From contig JAWKLX010000007.1 in the NCBI GenBank assembly GCA_041392505.1, forward strand, positions 62,001 to 126,000: 64,000 nucleotides of DNA, in the 5' to 3' direction. The translations under genes were made by a program, and so were the position numbers. The notes below the pieces were generated by a model. It was not told where the DNA came from and made no database searches. It saw only the letters and a program-made list of their open reading frames with translations. Origin of the DNA: UBA6168 sp041392505. Lineage in GTDB: Bacteria; Bacteroidota; Bacteroidia; Chitinophagales; Saprospiraceae. Every line of letters begins with the position of its first letter. Position 1 is the first letter of the stretch. Shown piece by piece: positions 18,145 to 27,008 of this stretch.

Positions 18145-19446
18145 TTATCTCCAAATACTAATTACTTTATCATATAAACGCCCCACAAACAATCGCTCAT
18201 CCGTAATTATCTCAGCTTCGCCACCCATCTGCTGGTAATATTCGAGGTTTTTTCCATGGTTGGTAACAAGTCCATTTTCCAACGCAACTTCAACAGCGTA
18301 AGTACCGTCGACACTAAGAGGATAAATTTTTGTAACCGTACCTTTTACTTGCCCAAATTCAAGAAATGGGTATCTATCGAATTTTAAATTAACTTTTTGC
18401 CCATTTTCAACTTTGCCACTTCCTTCCACTGGTATTTTTACCAAACCTATATAATCGGTATTTTCAGTGACCGGAATAATGGCGACTAATTCTTCCCCTT
18501 TTTTATACCGCTTTTTTAATTCTAAATTCGCATAAAAAGATACACGGCCATTAGCAGGAGAATAGACAATATTATCGGCTTTCCATTCAGCGATGGCTCT
18601 TCTTAATTTGGAAATATTTTGCCTCAATTGATAAATGCGTTCCTGTGTTCCTGATTTTCTGTCGGCTTTTAAAAGTAATATTTGGGAATTATTATTTTTT
18701 ATTTTTTCATTGTTTTTTTCAATCTCTGAACGGTAGCGGTTTATTTCAGTACGCAATGATTTTTTCTCCTGGTCAATGGTTATTAAATCATTCGAGTAGG
18801 TTTCTTTGCTTGGCTCTTTTTGGTACAGATCATAAATATTATTAGCTCTTTTATCTAACGCAATTATTTCTTCTTCCGCCGATTGAATGGCATCCAATAA
18901 TTGCCTGTTGGAGCGATTGGTCTGTGTATTTTCAATATATACCCCATTGATAGCTTCTTGGTCGATTTCGTCGCCTTCATATAACGGGACAAATTCCAGC
19001 GAGCTAATAAAATCCTGATATAATATATCCAGTTGTTGATCCAATTCTAAAGAACGGTTGGGGGTAAAGGCCCGGATAGCATCTTCGTCCAGGTTATTTA
19101 ATTTGTTTAAATCATTTTCCAATTCCAAAACATCATCTACATCGGCATCATTTTCAAAAATGGCAATCAATTCGTTTTTTGTAACTAAGTCCCCTTCCTT
19201 GACTTTCACTATTGATAATACGCCAGTTTTAGGGGCGTCCACATTGAAAGGAGCCTCAGCTGTGGATAGAACTAATTCGCCATCAATTATTTCTGGGTAT
19301 CGAAAAATAAAGCTTGCAAAAATAAGCAGGGCAATCATTAGCAGCGTTATAGCGAACACCCATTGGGTGACTCTGGAAGGTGGTTTCCCTAAAATTTCCT
19401 TCACTTCTCCACTGAGGTAATCTATGTTTGTTTGGTTCATTTTCAA
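18145..19446 (-). CDS. HlyD family membrane fusion protein
   Basis: A periplasmic adaptor of 433 residues for a type I secretion exporter. One membrane segment lies at residues 28-48, followed by the first lipoyl half (APKTGVLSIVKVKEGDLVTKNELIA), a long coiled coil (about residues 100-285), the second lipoyl half (VYSPANGRVSFYANLELKKRYKKGEELVAII) and a beta-barrel domain. It would join the C39 ABC exporter to an outer-membrane channel. The exporter gene lies 55 bases upstream in the same transcript. No TolC gene is nearby. Confidence 0.9.
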   Translation of the reverse strand: MKMNQTNIDYLSGEVKEILGKPPSRVTQWVFAITLLMIALLIFASFIFRYPEIIDGELVLSTAEAPFNVDAPKTGVLSIVKVKEGDLVTKNELIAIFENDADVDDVLELENDLNKLNNLDEDAIRAFTPNRSLELDQQLDILYQDFISSLEFVPLYEGDEIDQEAINGVYIENTQTNRSNRQLLDAIQSAEEEIIALDKRANNIYDLYQKEPSKETYSNDLITIDQEKKSLRTEINRYRSEIEKNNEKIKNNNSQILLLKADRKSGTQERIYQLRQNISKLRRAIAEWKADNIVYSPANGRVSFYANLELKKRYKKGEELVAIIPVTENTDYIGLVKIPVEGSGKVENGQKVNLKFDRYPFLEFGQVKGTVTKIYPLSVDGTYAVEVALENGLVTNHGKNLEYYQQMGGEAEIITDERLFVGRLYDKVISIWR

Positions 19447-19501
19447 AAATAATACTGGTTCGTGGTTGTTGATAAACGGGACAATTGCCGCTTCAAATAT
19501 T

Positions 19502-21694
19502 TTAATTTTCTGTCAATATTTTATCGAGCACGTCTTCTATTTCTGTTGCGTTGCCACCTTGAATATTTTTATAAATATTCGGCGGGGCAGAGCTGGCTCT
19601 TGGCTGTGCCAAAGGAATGATATTGTCAATTTTTATGGGCATATTCATCCGGCTGGCTATCAGGACAATCGTTTTTCCTCGGAAGGCGACCATGATATTT
19701 TGTAACACCTTTCTTTCGCTTTCTGTATCAAGATCGTTGGTGGCTTCGTCCAAAAACAGATAATCAGGTTTTTTATAAACGGCTCTTGCGATAAGGATAC
19801 TTTGCTTTTGCCCCTTGCTCAATCCAGTGCCGCCATCACCGATGATGGTGTCGAAACCGTCTTCCATTCTTTCTATAAATGGTAAAATATTTGCAATTCG
19901 GGCCGCTTCCATTAGTCGCTCTGAATCAATGACTTCTGCGCCCAAAGCGATATTCTTTTTGATGCTGTCCGTAAAAATATGTCCGTCCTGTGGTACGACT
20001 CCACAAGCTGCGAGCCATGTTGAATTCTGGATTTCCGATAATTTCAAATCCGATAATTTAAGCAATCCCTCATCTGGATTTAGAATATTTAACAACAAAT
20101 TGAGCAGGGTGGATTTACCGCTTCCACTCGGCCCAACAATGGCTGTTGAACGGCCATAAGGGATAGTAAAATCCAGATTTTGTAGTACCCAAGGTGTCTG
20201 GCCGCCAGCATATCGGAAAGAAATGTTTTCCCCTTTTAATACCCCACGTTCTGGCAGCGTATCGATTTTTTGCTCTTTATTTTTGGCGCTCAAAGTGTAA
20301 ACATCGTTCATGCGTTCGATGCTTAATTTTATATCGCTCCAGTTCAACCAAAAGTCGATGATCATCTTCAATGGATTGTTGAGTTGCAACAGGATGAAGA
20401 CCGTAGCGATCAAGACCCCAGCAGTCATTTCCAAGTTGGTCACGGCCAGTGTGGCGATAAAAATGATGATGATGTCACGTAGTTCAGCGAGGTAGTAAGG
20501 GATTTGTAAATAAAACTCGCTGGAGCGGGCGTAGTTTTTATCGAGGCGGTGGCGCTCGGCTTCCGATTTTTCCCAACTCCAACGCCTCGACCGCTCGGCA
20601 TTATTGAGCTTGATATCTTTTATTCCTCTTACCAAATCGGACAGATGACTGTAATAGCCTCCTATAAACTCGTGCCGTTGGTAATTGAGTTTATATCTTT
20701 TTTGGACGTACAGCCAAATCACCAAAGCTTGTAATACTGCGAAACCCATAAAAACCAGAAAAATTTTCCAATCAAAGATTAGCAATACCAAAGAAAAAAG
20801 CAGCAGCAGCCCCGAACCAAAAACCATAGAGACTCCGTCACGGGTCAGGAATCGCAGGACTTTTTGATTGTCGAACATGGACTGCAAAACATCCTCCGAC
20901 ATTTTCGTTTCAAAAAAGCGCAACGGCAGTTGCAGCGCTTTCATCATAAAAGAAGTAACCAGTTGAATGTGCACCCTTGAACCAATGTGAAACTGGGTAA
21001 ACCGTTTTACAAAATCCATCCCCACTTTGCAGAAGAAAAACAATAACCAAACGCCCAAAATCAATTTCAGTAACCCCACATTTTGATGCTCAATTCCTTC
21101 ATCCACAGCCAGTTGTAAAAGAAAAGGAACGGTCACGGAAAGCAGTAATCCAAAAAATACGCTGATGCCCAAAAACCACAACAATTTCTTGTTTTGGAAA
21201 ATGGATTTCTTCACCTCCTCGAATGCCTTTTCTTCCGAATGCTGAACTTCTGTAGAAAAAAAGTCGGCAGTAGGTTCCATTAGCAAAATGACACCTTCAT
21301 CTTGTAGGCTTTCTCCATTGACCCAATTTTGCAGGAAATCTTTGACCGGGATGGTCATCACGCGGTCGAGATCGGGATCGGCGATGGTCACGCCCATTTT
21401 GGTGGCTTCATAAACCACAACAAAATGGTTGCCTTTGTAATGCGCAATACCGGGCAATGGTATATCCTCAATTAGACGGGCGTATGAAATCTGAGCGCCG
21501 ACGGAATGCATGCCAATCGACTCGGCGGCATTGCTGATGTCAAGCAATGTCACGCCTGCCCGTTGTTGGTTCGCCAAGGAGCGCAGTTGTTCTGTGGTAT
21601 AAAAACGCCCGTAATAGTCAGCTACCATCCGCAGACAGACCGCACCACAATCCCTGGCGTGCGGTTGCTTGTGAAAGGGGTATTTTTTAGACAT
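19502..21694 (-). CDS. C39 peptidase-containing ABC exporter (PCAT)
   Basis: A protein of 730 residues with three parts. The N-terminal C39 peptidase (residues 1-140) has the catalytic triad Cys16 (in ARDCGAVCLR), His90 (YKGNHFVVV) and Asp106 (IADPD); it removes leader peptides after a double glycine. Six transmembrane segments follow (about 165-440). The ATP-binding domain has Walker A GPSGSGKSTLL, the signature GGTGLSKGQKQSILIARA and Walker B DYLFLDEATNDLD. The protein would process and export small peptides together with the HlyD adaptor. No gene for a peptide with a double-glycine leader was found nearby, so the cargo is encoded elsewhere or was missed. Confidence 0.93.
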   Translation of the reverse strand: MSKKYPFHKQPHARDCGAVCLRMVADYYGRFYTTEQLRSLANQQRAGVTLLDISNAAESIGMHSVGAQISYARLIEDIPLPGIAHYKGNHFVVVYEATKMGVTIADPDLDRVMTIPVKDFLQNWVNGESLQDEGVILLMEPTADFFSTEVQHSEEKAFEEVKKSIFQNKKLLWFLGISVFFGLLLSVTVPFLLQLAVDEGIEHQNVGLLKLILGVWLLFFFCKVGMDFVKRFTQFHIGSRVHIQLVTSFMMKALQLPLRFFETKMSEDVLQSMFDNQKVLRFLTRDGVSMVFGSGLLLLFSLVLLIFDWKIFLVFMGFAVLQALVIWLYVQKRYKLNYQRHEFIGGYYSHLSDLVRGIKDIKLNNAERSRRWSWEKSEAERHRLDKNYARSSEFYLQIPYYLAELRDIIIIFIATLAVTNLEMTAGVLIATVFILLQLNNPLKMIIDFWLNWSDIKLSIERMNDVYTLSAKNKEQKIDTLPERGVLKGENISFRYAGGQTPWVLQNLDFTIPYGRSTAIVGPSGSGKSTLLNLLLNILNPDEGLLKLSDLKLSEIQNSTWLAACGVVPQDGHIFTDSIKKNIALGAEVIDSERLMEAARIANILPFIERMEDGFDTIIGDGGTGLSKGQKQSILIARAVYKKPDYLFLDEATNDLDTESERKVLQNIMVAFRGKTIVLIASRMNMPIKIDNIIPLAQPRASSAPPNIYKNIQGGNATEIEDVLDKILTEN

Positions 21695-22180
21695 AAAAAT
21701 TCAAGTGGCAGTTGGCAGTTTTCAGTTCGCATTTAGGCTGTGCCTACATGTTAACTTTTGGGAAAATTTTACCCCTCTTGCCTAATAAAATTACCTGCCC
21801 ATTTTAAATGAAGCCTCCACGTGTAGTTAATTTTTGCAGTATGTTTAGTTGAAAAAGCCGTTTCCGGTAGGGCGAGACCTATTAGTAAAAAAAATAATAA
21901 GTCAAGAACTGTACCGAAAGAAAAATGGCTATTGGATATGCTTTAAGTATGGGAATTGACTGAACAGTTTTCTAAATGCTAATAATTGAAGGTTGCCCAA
22001 ATTAGTTGATTGTTAATTATTTAGGTGCAAAAAAACAAACTGTAAATTGGTTGTCTCAGAAGGTGTTAATCGAAAGATTACTTGACAATAGCCAAGTAAG
22101 TAAGCATTAGTCGGTAGGTTAAAAATGATAAGGCGGCAAAGATAATGGAAAATTGTTATGTATTTTATTATTTGTTGAGG
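21695..22180 (-). other. Intergenic region without recognisable gene
   Basis: I found no gene in this 486-base AT-rich stretch. On the minus strand there is a -7 like box TATCTTTG (plus-strand 22138-22145) that could serve the exporter genes, with a long leader of about 430 bases. Every short minus-strand frame inside that leader that I read was under 15 codons, and none carries a double-glycine leader. Confidence 0.5.
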
Positions 22181-22532
22181 CTAATTCTGCCCCGTTACAA
22201 CTAATGTTTTCACATGAATTTCGTGGCCGGATCTTGCTAAACCATAATAGATACCGCTCGGCCAGTCAGAAACATTGATGTAATTATTCCTATAAACTTG
22301 TGACGTACTATAAACTATTCTACAGAGAGGATCATAAATCTCAAAAGCTGTAATTGAGGGAGCATTTAAAAAATTGACCCTAACTTCCTGATGCGCAGGA
22401 TTTGGGAAAAATGAAAATGGATCAGTTGTTTCCGTCCAAAATTTTGGTGGGTCTTGCAGGGGTGCTATCTGCTTGCCCTATCAGGAAGCCGGGAAGAAAG
22501 ATCAAAAGGAGTTGACTTATTTTATTAAACAT
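22181..22532 (-). pseudogene. Mini-protein: signal peptide plus T9SS type A sorting domain, one frameshift
   Basis: This locus is too short and broken to appear as a normal reading frame. From the ATG at 22532 it reads as a signal peptide (MFNKISQLLLIFLPGFLIGQ), then a linker of about 15 residues (QIAPLQDPPKFWTETT in the +1 frame), then a complete type A sorting domain: DPFSFFPNPAHQEVRVNF, FEIYDPLCRIVYS, INVSDWPSGIYYGLA and VKTLVVTGQN with the stop at 22181. The total of 352 bases is one more than a multiple of three, in line with one inserted base (or two lost) near 22470. There is almost no passenger domain. It may be a remnant of a larger gene after internal deletion, or a real sorting-domain-only protein. 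Confidence 0.65.
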
Positions 22533-22668
22533 TTTAATTACTCATTTAATGATTTCTTGCAAAATAATTTATACTAAAACTTATAAACATTCTTATAAAA
22601 TGGCAATATCATAATAAAACCTAACCTGTTCCCTCCATTTTTTGCGAAAAGTCAGGTTTTTAAAACTA

Positions 22669-22696
22669 TTTGGCCTCAACTATAAAACTACCTTTG
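22669..22696 (+). promoter_or_regulatory. Putative rlmI promoter
   Basis: TTTG at 22669-22672 and TACCTTTG at 22689-22696 are separated by 16 bases. The -7 box is perfect and the spacer slightly short. The leader would be about 80 bases. Confidence 0.5.
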
Positions 22697-22781
22697 CGCT
22701 TTGTTCGCTCGGATTTAGGAATCTGGGACTATCACAACTTCGGAACAGACTGTTCAGAACTACAAAACTGAAAAGCAACCT

Positions 22782-23948
22782 ATGCTCAAAATATTTTTAA
22801 AACCAAGAAGAGAAGAAGCGCTGCGGCGCAAACACCCTTGGATTTTTTCGGGGGCTATCCAAAAAATAGAAGGGGAGGCAGGCGAAGGCGATCAGGCTAT
22901 CGTCCTGAATAACAAAGGGCAGTTTTTGGCCACCGGCCATTACCATGACGGGAGTATCGCTGTCCGAATCCTATCTTTTGAAAATGTACAACTCGACCAA
23001 ACCTTTTGGGATGATCGGATTGCGGATGCAAAATATTACCGGCAGCAACTGAGCTTGCCTAATGACAAAACTAACTGCTACCGATTGATTCATGGGGAGG
23101 GCGATGGGCTGCCAGGCTTGGTGATTGATATTTATGGCGAAACGGCGGTGATGCAGTGCCACTCCATTGGAATGCACCGGGAACGGGAGCAAATCTCTCT
23201 GGCGATCCAAAAAGCGTTGCCTGAAATAAAAGCTATTTATGATAAAAGCACAGAAGCGCTGCCGGACCTGTATGCCTCAACGAGGAAGGATGATTATATT
23301 TTTGGCCATTCAGCACCAACGGAAGTTCTTGAACATGGCTACCGGTTTTATGTGAATTGGGAAAGTGGACAAAAGACTGGTTTCTTCCTTGACCAACGGG
23401 ACAACCGACAAAAACTGACGGATTATGTAAAAGGTAAAAAGGTGCTGAATGCATTTTGCTACTCCGGCGGGTTTTCGGTTTATGCTCTGAAAGCAGGAGC
23501 AGCGGAAGTACATTCAATCGATGCGTCCAAAACAGCCATGGAGTGGACAGACAAAAACGTTTTTTTAAATCCTACGGATACTTCTCACAAATCCATCACC
23601 GGCAATGTCCTTGAGTTTTTGAAAACTTGTGACCCTTATGAAGTCATGGTCATTGATCCGCCTGCCTTCGCCAAAAATATCAACAAGCGCCACAATGCTG
23701 TCCAAGGCTATAAACGACTGAATTTGATGGCCATGCAAAAATTGCAACCCGGTGGCATCCTATTTACTTTTTCCTGCTCACAAGTCATTGACCGTCAACT
23801 TTTTTACGATACCATAGTGGCCGCAGCTATTGAAGCCAACCGGAATATCCGGGTCATGCATCACCTTTCTCAACCCGCCGACCACCCGGTCAATATTTTT
23901 CATCCGGAAGGCGCTTATTTAAAAGGATTGGTGCTGAGGGTGGAGTGA
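22782..23948 (+). CDS. rlmI: 23S rRNA (cytosine-C5)-methyltransferase RlmI-like
   Basis: A protein of 388 residues of the RlmI family, which methylates cytosine 1962 of 23S rRNA in E. coli. The N-terminal PUA domain (RRKHPWIFSGAIQKIEGEAGEGD) binds RNA. The central part includes RLIHGEGDGLPGLVIDIYG. The Rossmann-fold catalytic domain has the SAM-binding motif VLNAFCYSGGFSVYALKAGA near residue 220, the acidic SAM contact VHSIDAS, motif IV VMVIDPPAFAKN, and TFSCSQ with the catalytic cysteine. Length and order fit the family. It appears to be a single-gene transcript with its own promoter and terminator. Confidence 0.93.
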   Translation: MLKIFLKPRREEALRRKHPWIFSGAIQKIEGEAGEGDQAIVLNNKGQFLATGHYHDGSIAVRILSFENVQLDQTFWDDRIADAKYYRQQLSLPNDKTNCYRLIHGEGDGLPGLVIDIYGETAVMQCHSIGMHREREQISLAIQKALPEIKAIYDKSTEALPDLYASTRKDDYIFGHSAPTEVLEHGYRFYVNWESGQKTGFFLDQRDNRQKLTDYVKGKKVLNAFCYSGGFSVYALKAGAAEVHSIDASKTAMEWTDKNVFLNPTDTSHKSITGNVLEFLKTCDPYEVMVIDPPAFAKNINKRHNAVQGYKRLNLMAMQKLQPGGILFTFSCSQVIDRQLFYDTIVAAAIEANRNIRVMHHLSQPADHPVNIFHPEGAYLKGLVLRVE

Positions 23949-23992
23949 CGAGGGTTGAGTGCTGAGAGCAGAGTGAAGAGTGCTAAAAAAAG

Positions 23993-24030
23993 AAAAGAGG
24001 TTGAGCAGAAATTTCTGCACAACCTCTTTT
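23993..24030. terminator. Bidirectional terminator between rlmI and queA
   Basis: AAAAGAGGTTG pairs with CAACCTCTTTT, and the inside of the hairpin is the palindrome GCAGAAATTTCTGC. A and T runs flank it, so it can stop transcripts from rlmI (plus) and queA (minus). Confidence 0.88.
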
Positions 24031-24096
24031 TCATTTTAACAAGTGAAGCTATACTACCACCGTTCACCCAGCTCTTATCACTATGAACACAGTATT

Positions 24097-25161
24097 CTAA
24101 AGAATCAGCATAGCGTCGCCATAGCTAAAGAAACGGTAACCTTCCTTCATGGCTTCGTGATAAGCTTCAATGATAAATTCCTGTCCCGCAAATGCCGAAG
24201 CCATTATCAAAAGGCTTGACTTAGGTATGTGGAAATTGGTGATCATGCAATTGGCAATCGAAAATTCATGAGGCGGATAGATAAAGAGGTTCGTCCAACC
24301 TTCCGCTGGTTTCAGATGGCCTTCGGCGGAAACCGCCGTCTCGATGGCCCGCATGGAAGTGGTACCAACCGCACAAACCTTTTTGTTATCCTTAATTCCT
24401 TTGTTGACAATCTCCGCAGCCTTTTCCCCAATTCGGAAATACTCAGCGTCCATTTTATGCTTGGACAAATCCTCCACATCGATAGTGCGGAAGGTGCCCA
24501 GACCGACGTGAAGCGTCACTTCTGCGAATTTAACGCTTTTCAATTCAAGCCGTTTCATCAGTTCTTCGCTGAAATGCAGCCCCGCCGTTGGGGCAGCTAC
24601 GGCGCCTAATTCCTTGGCGTATACAGTTTGGTAACGGCTGCGGTCTAGGTCATCGGAGCTCCTTTCAATGTACTTGGGCAATGGAGTATTGCCCAGTTTT
24701 TCCAAGTTACCCTTGAATTCTTCGTCCGTGCCATCAAAGAGAAACCGGATAGTCCGTCCTCTGGAGGTCGTATTGTCCACGACTTCGGCCACCAGCACTT
24801 CGTCCTCATTTTCATCGAGGAAATAAAGCTTGTTACCAACCCTGATTTTACGGGCAGGGTCAACAAGAACATCCCAAAGTTTTTGCTCGCTATTGAGCTC
24901 CCGCAGCAAGAATACTTCTATTTGGGCGCCAGTTTTTTCTTTCCTCCCATACATGCGGGCAGGGAAAACTTTGGTGTTGTTGAAGATGAGGACATCGTCT
25001 TCATCGAAATAATCAAGGACATCTTTAAAAATTTTGTGCTCGATTTTCCCGGTGTCTCTATGCAGTACCATCAACCGGGATTCATGTCGGTTTGGGGTAG
25101 GGTATTGAGCGATGAATTTTTCATCGAATTTATAATCAAAATGCGAAAGCTTTGTCCTCAT
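24097..25161 (-). CDS. queA: S-adenosylmethionine:tRNA ribosyltransferase-isomerase
   Basis: Transfers the ribosyl part of SAM to the modified base at position 34 of tRNA and makes epoxyqueuosine, the step before queuosine. The 354 residues fit the family. Conserved segments are FDYKFDEKFIAQYPTPNRHESRLMV at the start, FNNTKVFPARMYGRK near residue 60, VAAPTAGLHFSEELM near 190, LHVGLGTFRTI near 220 and AVGTTSMRAIETA near 270, with the end HEAMKEGYRFFSYGDAMLIL. No other queuosine gene is near. Confidence 0.97.
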   Translation of the reverse strand: MRTKLSHFDYKFDEKFIAQYPTPNRHESRLMVLHRDTGKIEHKIFKDVLDYFDEDDVLIFNNTKVFPARMYGRKEKTGAQIEVFLLRELNSEQKLWDVLVDPARKIRVGNKLYFLDENEDEVLVAEVVDNTTSRGRTIRFLFDGTDEEFKGNLEKLGNTPLPKYIERSSDDLDRSRYQTVYAKELGAVAAPTAGLHFSEELMKRLELKSVKFAEVTLHVGLGTFRTIDVEDLSKHKMDAEYFRIGEKAAEIVNKGIKDNKKVCAVGTTSMRAIETAVSAEGHLKPAEGWTNLFIYPPHEFSIANCMITNFHIPKSSLLIMASAFAGQEFIIEAYHEAMKEGYRFFSYGDAMLIL

Positions 25162-25521
25162 GGATCTTCCTGGTATTTATAGGTTTGGAAAATTTAGAAC
25201 CTTGTTCTAAAAGCGCGCAAAAATATAAAACAATATCATTTTACGGAGGGATGAACTTAGAGACATTGGATTTTTTACCACTTTAAAGCAAATAATACGC
25301 AGATAGTTGGTGGATGCCACTTTTTTTGATCTGAATAATCGGTTTTCGCCCGCTGAAAAATGGTAGTTGTGTTTTAATAAATCTTAGAATACCCATATTT
25401 CCTTTTTCAAAAACAGATTATTTTCAAATAAAATTACGCTTTGTAACACTTGACACATAAATACATGAAAGGATGTTCATACATTAGCGCTTCTTGAAAA
25501 AATGACAATTTTCTTCCAAAT
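25162..25521. other. Divergent intergenic region between queA and the sulfur island
   Basis: No gene was found in this 360-base stretch. A minus-strand -7 like box TATTTTTG (plus-strand 25218-25225) could serve queA. The operator-like inverted repeat at 25465-25487 lies upstream of the CstB-like gene. Confidence 0.5.
25465..25487 (+). promoter_or_regulatory. Operator-like inverted repeat before the CstB-like gene
   Basis: ATGAA-N6-TTCAT is followed by ACATTAG, so the right arm runs into a near -7 box TACATTAG. The same arrangement (ATGAA-N6-TTCATACATT) occurs at 34213-34235 in front of the DUF1641 gene. The position over the -7 box suggests binding of a repressor or a class II activator; the regulator is not known. 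Confidence 0.5.
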
Positions 25522-26943
25522 ATGATTATCGAACAAATTTACACAGGATGTCTTGCCCAAGGGGCTTATTACATTGAGAGCGAAGGCGAGGTTGCCATCA
25601 TTGATCCATTGCGTGAAACAACGCCTTACCTGGAAAGGGCCACCCAAAACAACGCTACTATCAAATTCATTTTCGAAACCCATTTCCATGCTGACTTTGT
25701 CAGTGGCCATTTGGATTTGGCTAAGAAAACGGGTGCACAAATCATTTATGGGCCCAGTGCCAAAACGACTTTTGATAAAATAGAGGCTACCGACGGCCAA
25801 GAATTTAAATTAGGGAAATTAACATTCCGGGTTTTGCACACGCCAGGGCATACGATGGAGAGCACTTGCTACCTGCTGCTGGATGAAAAGGGAAAAGAGC
25901 ATGCGCTGTTTTCGGGTGACACCCTTTTTATCGGTGATGTTGGTCGTCCCGATCTTGCCCAAAAAGGAACAGAGCTTACGCAGGAAATGCTGGCTGGCTA
26001 CCTCTTTGACAGCCTTCGACAAAAAGTGATGACATTGCCCGACGATGTCATCGTTTATCCGGCACATGGAGCCGGTTCTGCCTGTGGTAAAAATATGAGC
26101 AGCGAAACATGGAGTACCCTTGGTTTGCAAAAAGAAACCAATTATGCTTTGAGGGCTGATATGACTAAAGATGAATTCATCAAAGAGGTAACAGATGGCC
26201 TACTCCCACCTCCGCAATATTTTGCAAAAAATGCGATGCTCAATAAAAAAGGCTATGGAAGTTTTGACGATGTTATGAAACGAGGGGCCGTCGCCCTTAC
26301 TCCCCGTGAATTTGAAGCCGCAGCTAATGAAACTGACGCCTTGATCTTAGATGTCCGTCCGAAAGAAGATTTTGTGAAAGGGTTTATTCCCAATTCCATT
26401 TTCATCGGTTTGGATGGCACCTTCGCACCTTGGGTAGGAGCGCTGATCCCCGATTTACAACAAGAAATTTTAATTGTTGCGCCTGAAGGTGAAGAAGCGG
26501 ATACAGTAATGAGGTTGGCACGGGTTGGCTACGACAACTCCATTGGCTACCTCAAAGGTGGTTTTGATGCATGGAAAAAAGAGGGTAGGGAAGTGGATAC
26601 AATTGAAACCATCGACCTTTCAACATTGGTAGAGTTGTATGAAAAGGACGAATCGATCCCCATTTTAGATGTCCGTAAACCCGGTGAGTGGTCGAGCGAG
26701 CACATCAAAACAGCCCAACATTTCGCCCTTGATTTTATCAACAACAACATGGCTGAGATCAGTAAGGATACCAAATATTACATGCACTGCCGTAGTGGGT
26801 ACCGTTCTACGATCGCCGCATCTATCCTTAAAGCCCGGGGTTTTGAAAAATTGGTCAACGTGTTCGGAACCTTTGAAGACATTGTAGCTTCTTCAATCCC
26901 AATGTCTGCAACCATTTGCCCAAAAACTGGGAAACCACTTTAA
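25522..26943 (+). CDS. CstB-like persulfide dioxygenase with two rhodanese domains
   Basis: A cytoplasmic protein of 473 residues with a metallo-beta-lactamase-fold persulfide dioxygenase domain and two rhodanese-like domains. Iron ligands are His54 and His56 with Asp58 and His63 in THFHADFVSGH, His110 in TPGHT and Asp133 in FSGDT. A conserved cysteine, Cys188, sits in HGAGSACGKNMS. The first rhodanese domain (about 258-355) has lost its active cysteine (LIVAPEGEEAD), while the second (about 365-460) keeps Cys423 in MHCRSGYRS. This is the same order as in staphylococcal CstB, which turns low-molecular-weight persulfides into thiosulfate or sulfite. It opens the sulfur island, and its promoter region has an operator-like repeat. 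Confidence 0.92.
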   Translation: MIIEQIYTGCLAQGAYYIESEGEVAIIDPLRETTPYLERATQNNATIKFIFETHFHADFVSGHLDLAKKTGAQIIYGPSAKTTFDKIEATDGQEFKLGKLTFRVLHTPGHTMESTCYLLLDEKGKEHALFSGDTLFIGDVGRPDLAQKGTELTQEMLAGYLFDSLRQKVMTLPDDVIVYPAHGAGSACGKNMSSETWSTLGLQKETNYALRADMTKDEFIKEVTDGLLPPPQYFAKNAMLNKKGYGSFDDVMKRGAVALTPREFEAAANETDALILDVRPKEDFVKGFIPNSIFIGLDGTFAPWVGALIPDLQQEILIVAPEGEEADTVMRLARVGYDNSIGYLKGGFDAWKKEGREVDTIETIDLSTLVELYEKDESIPILDVRKPGEWSSEHIKTAQHFALDFINNNMAEISKDTKYYMHCRSGYRSTIAASILKARGFEKLVNVFGTFEDIVASSIPMSATICPKTGKPL

Positions 26944-27008
26944 ATAGTTAAAAGGGGGTTGGGTAAATAGTTTAACCCAAAACCTTGATAATAAAGCATC
27001 CAACTTTT

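Noticed and set aside
22625..22665. AACCTG/CAGGTT hairpin upstream of rlmI
   Set aside because: Six-base stem with a loop of about 25 bases; too weak to call a terminator.
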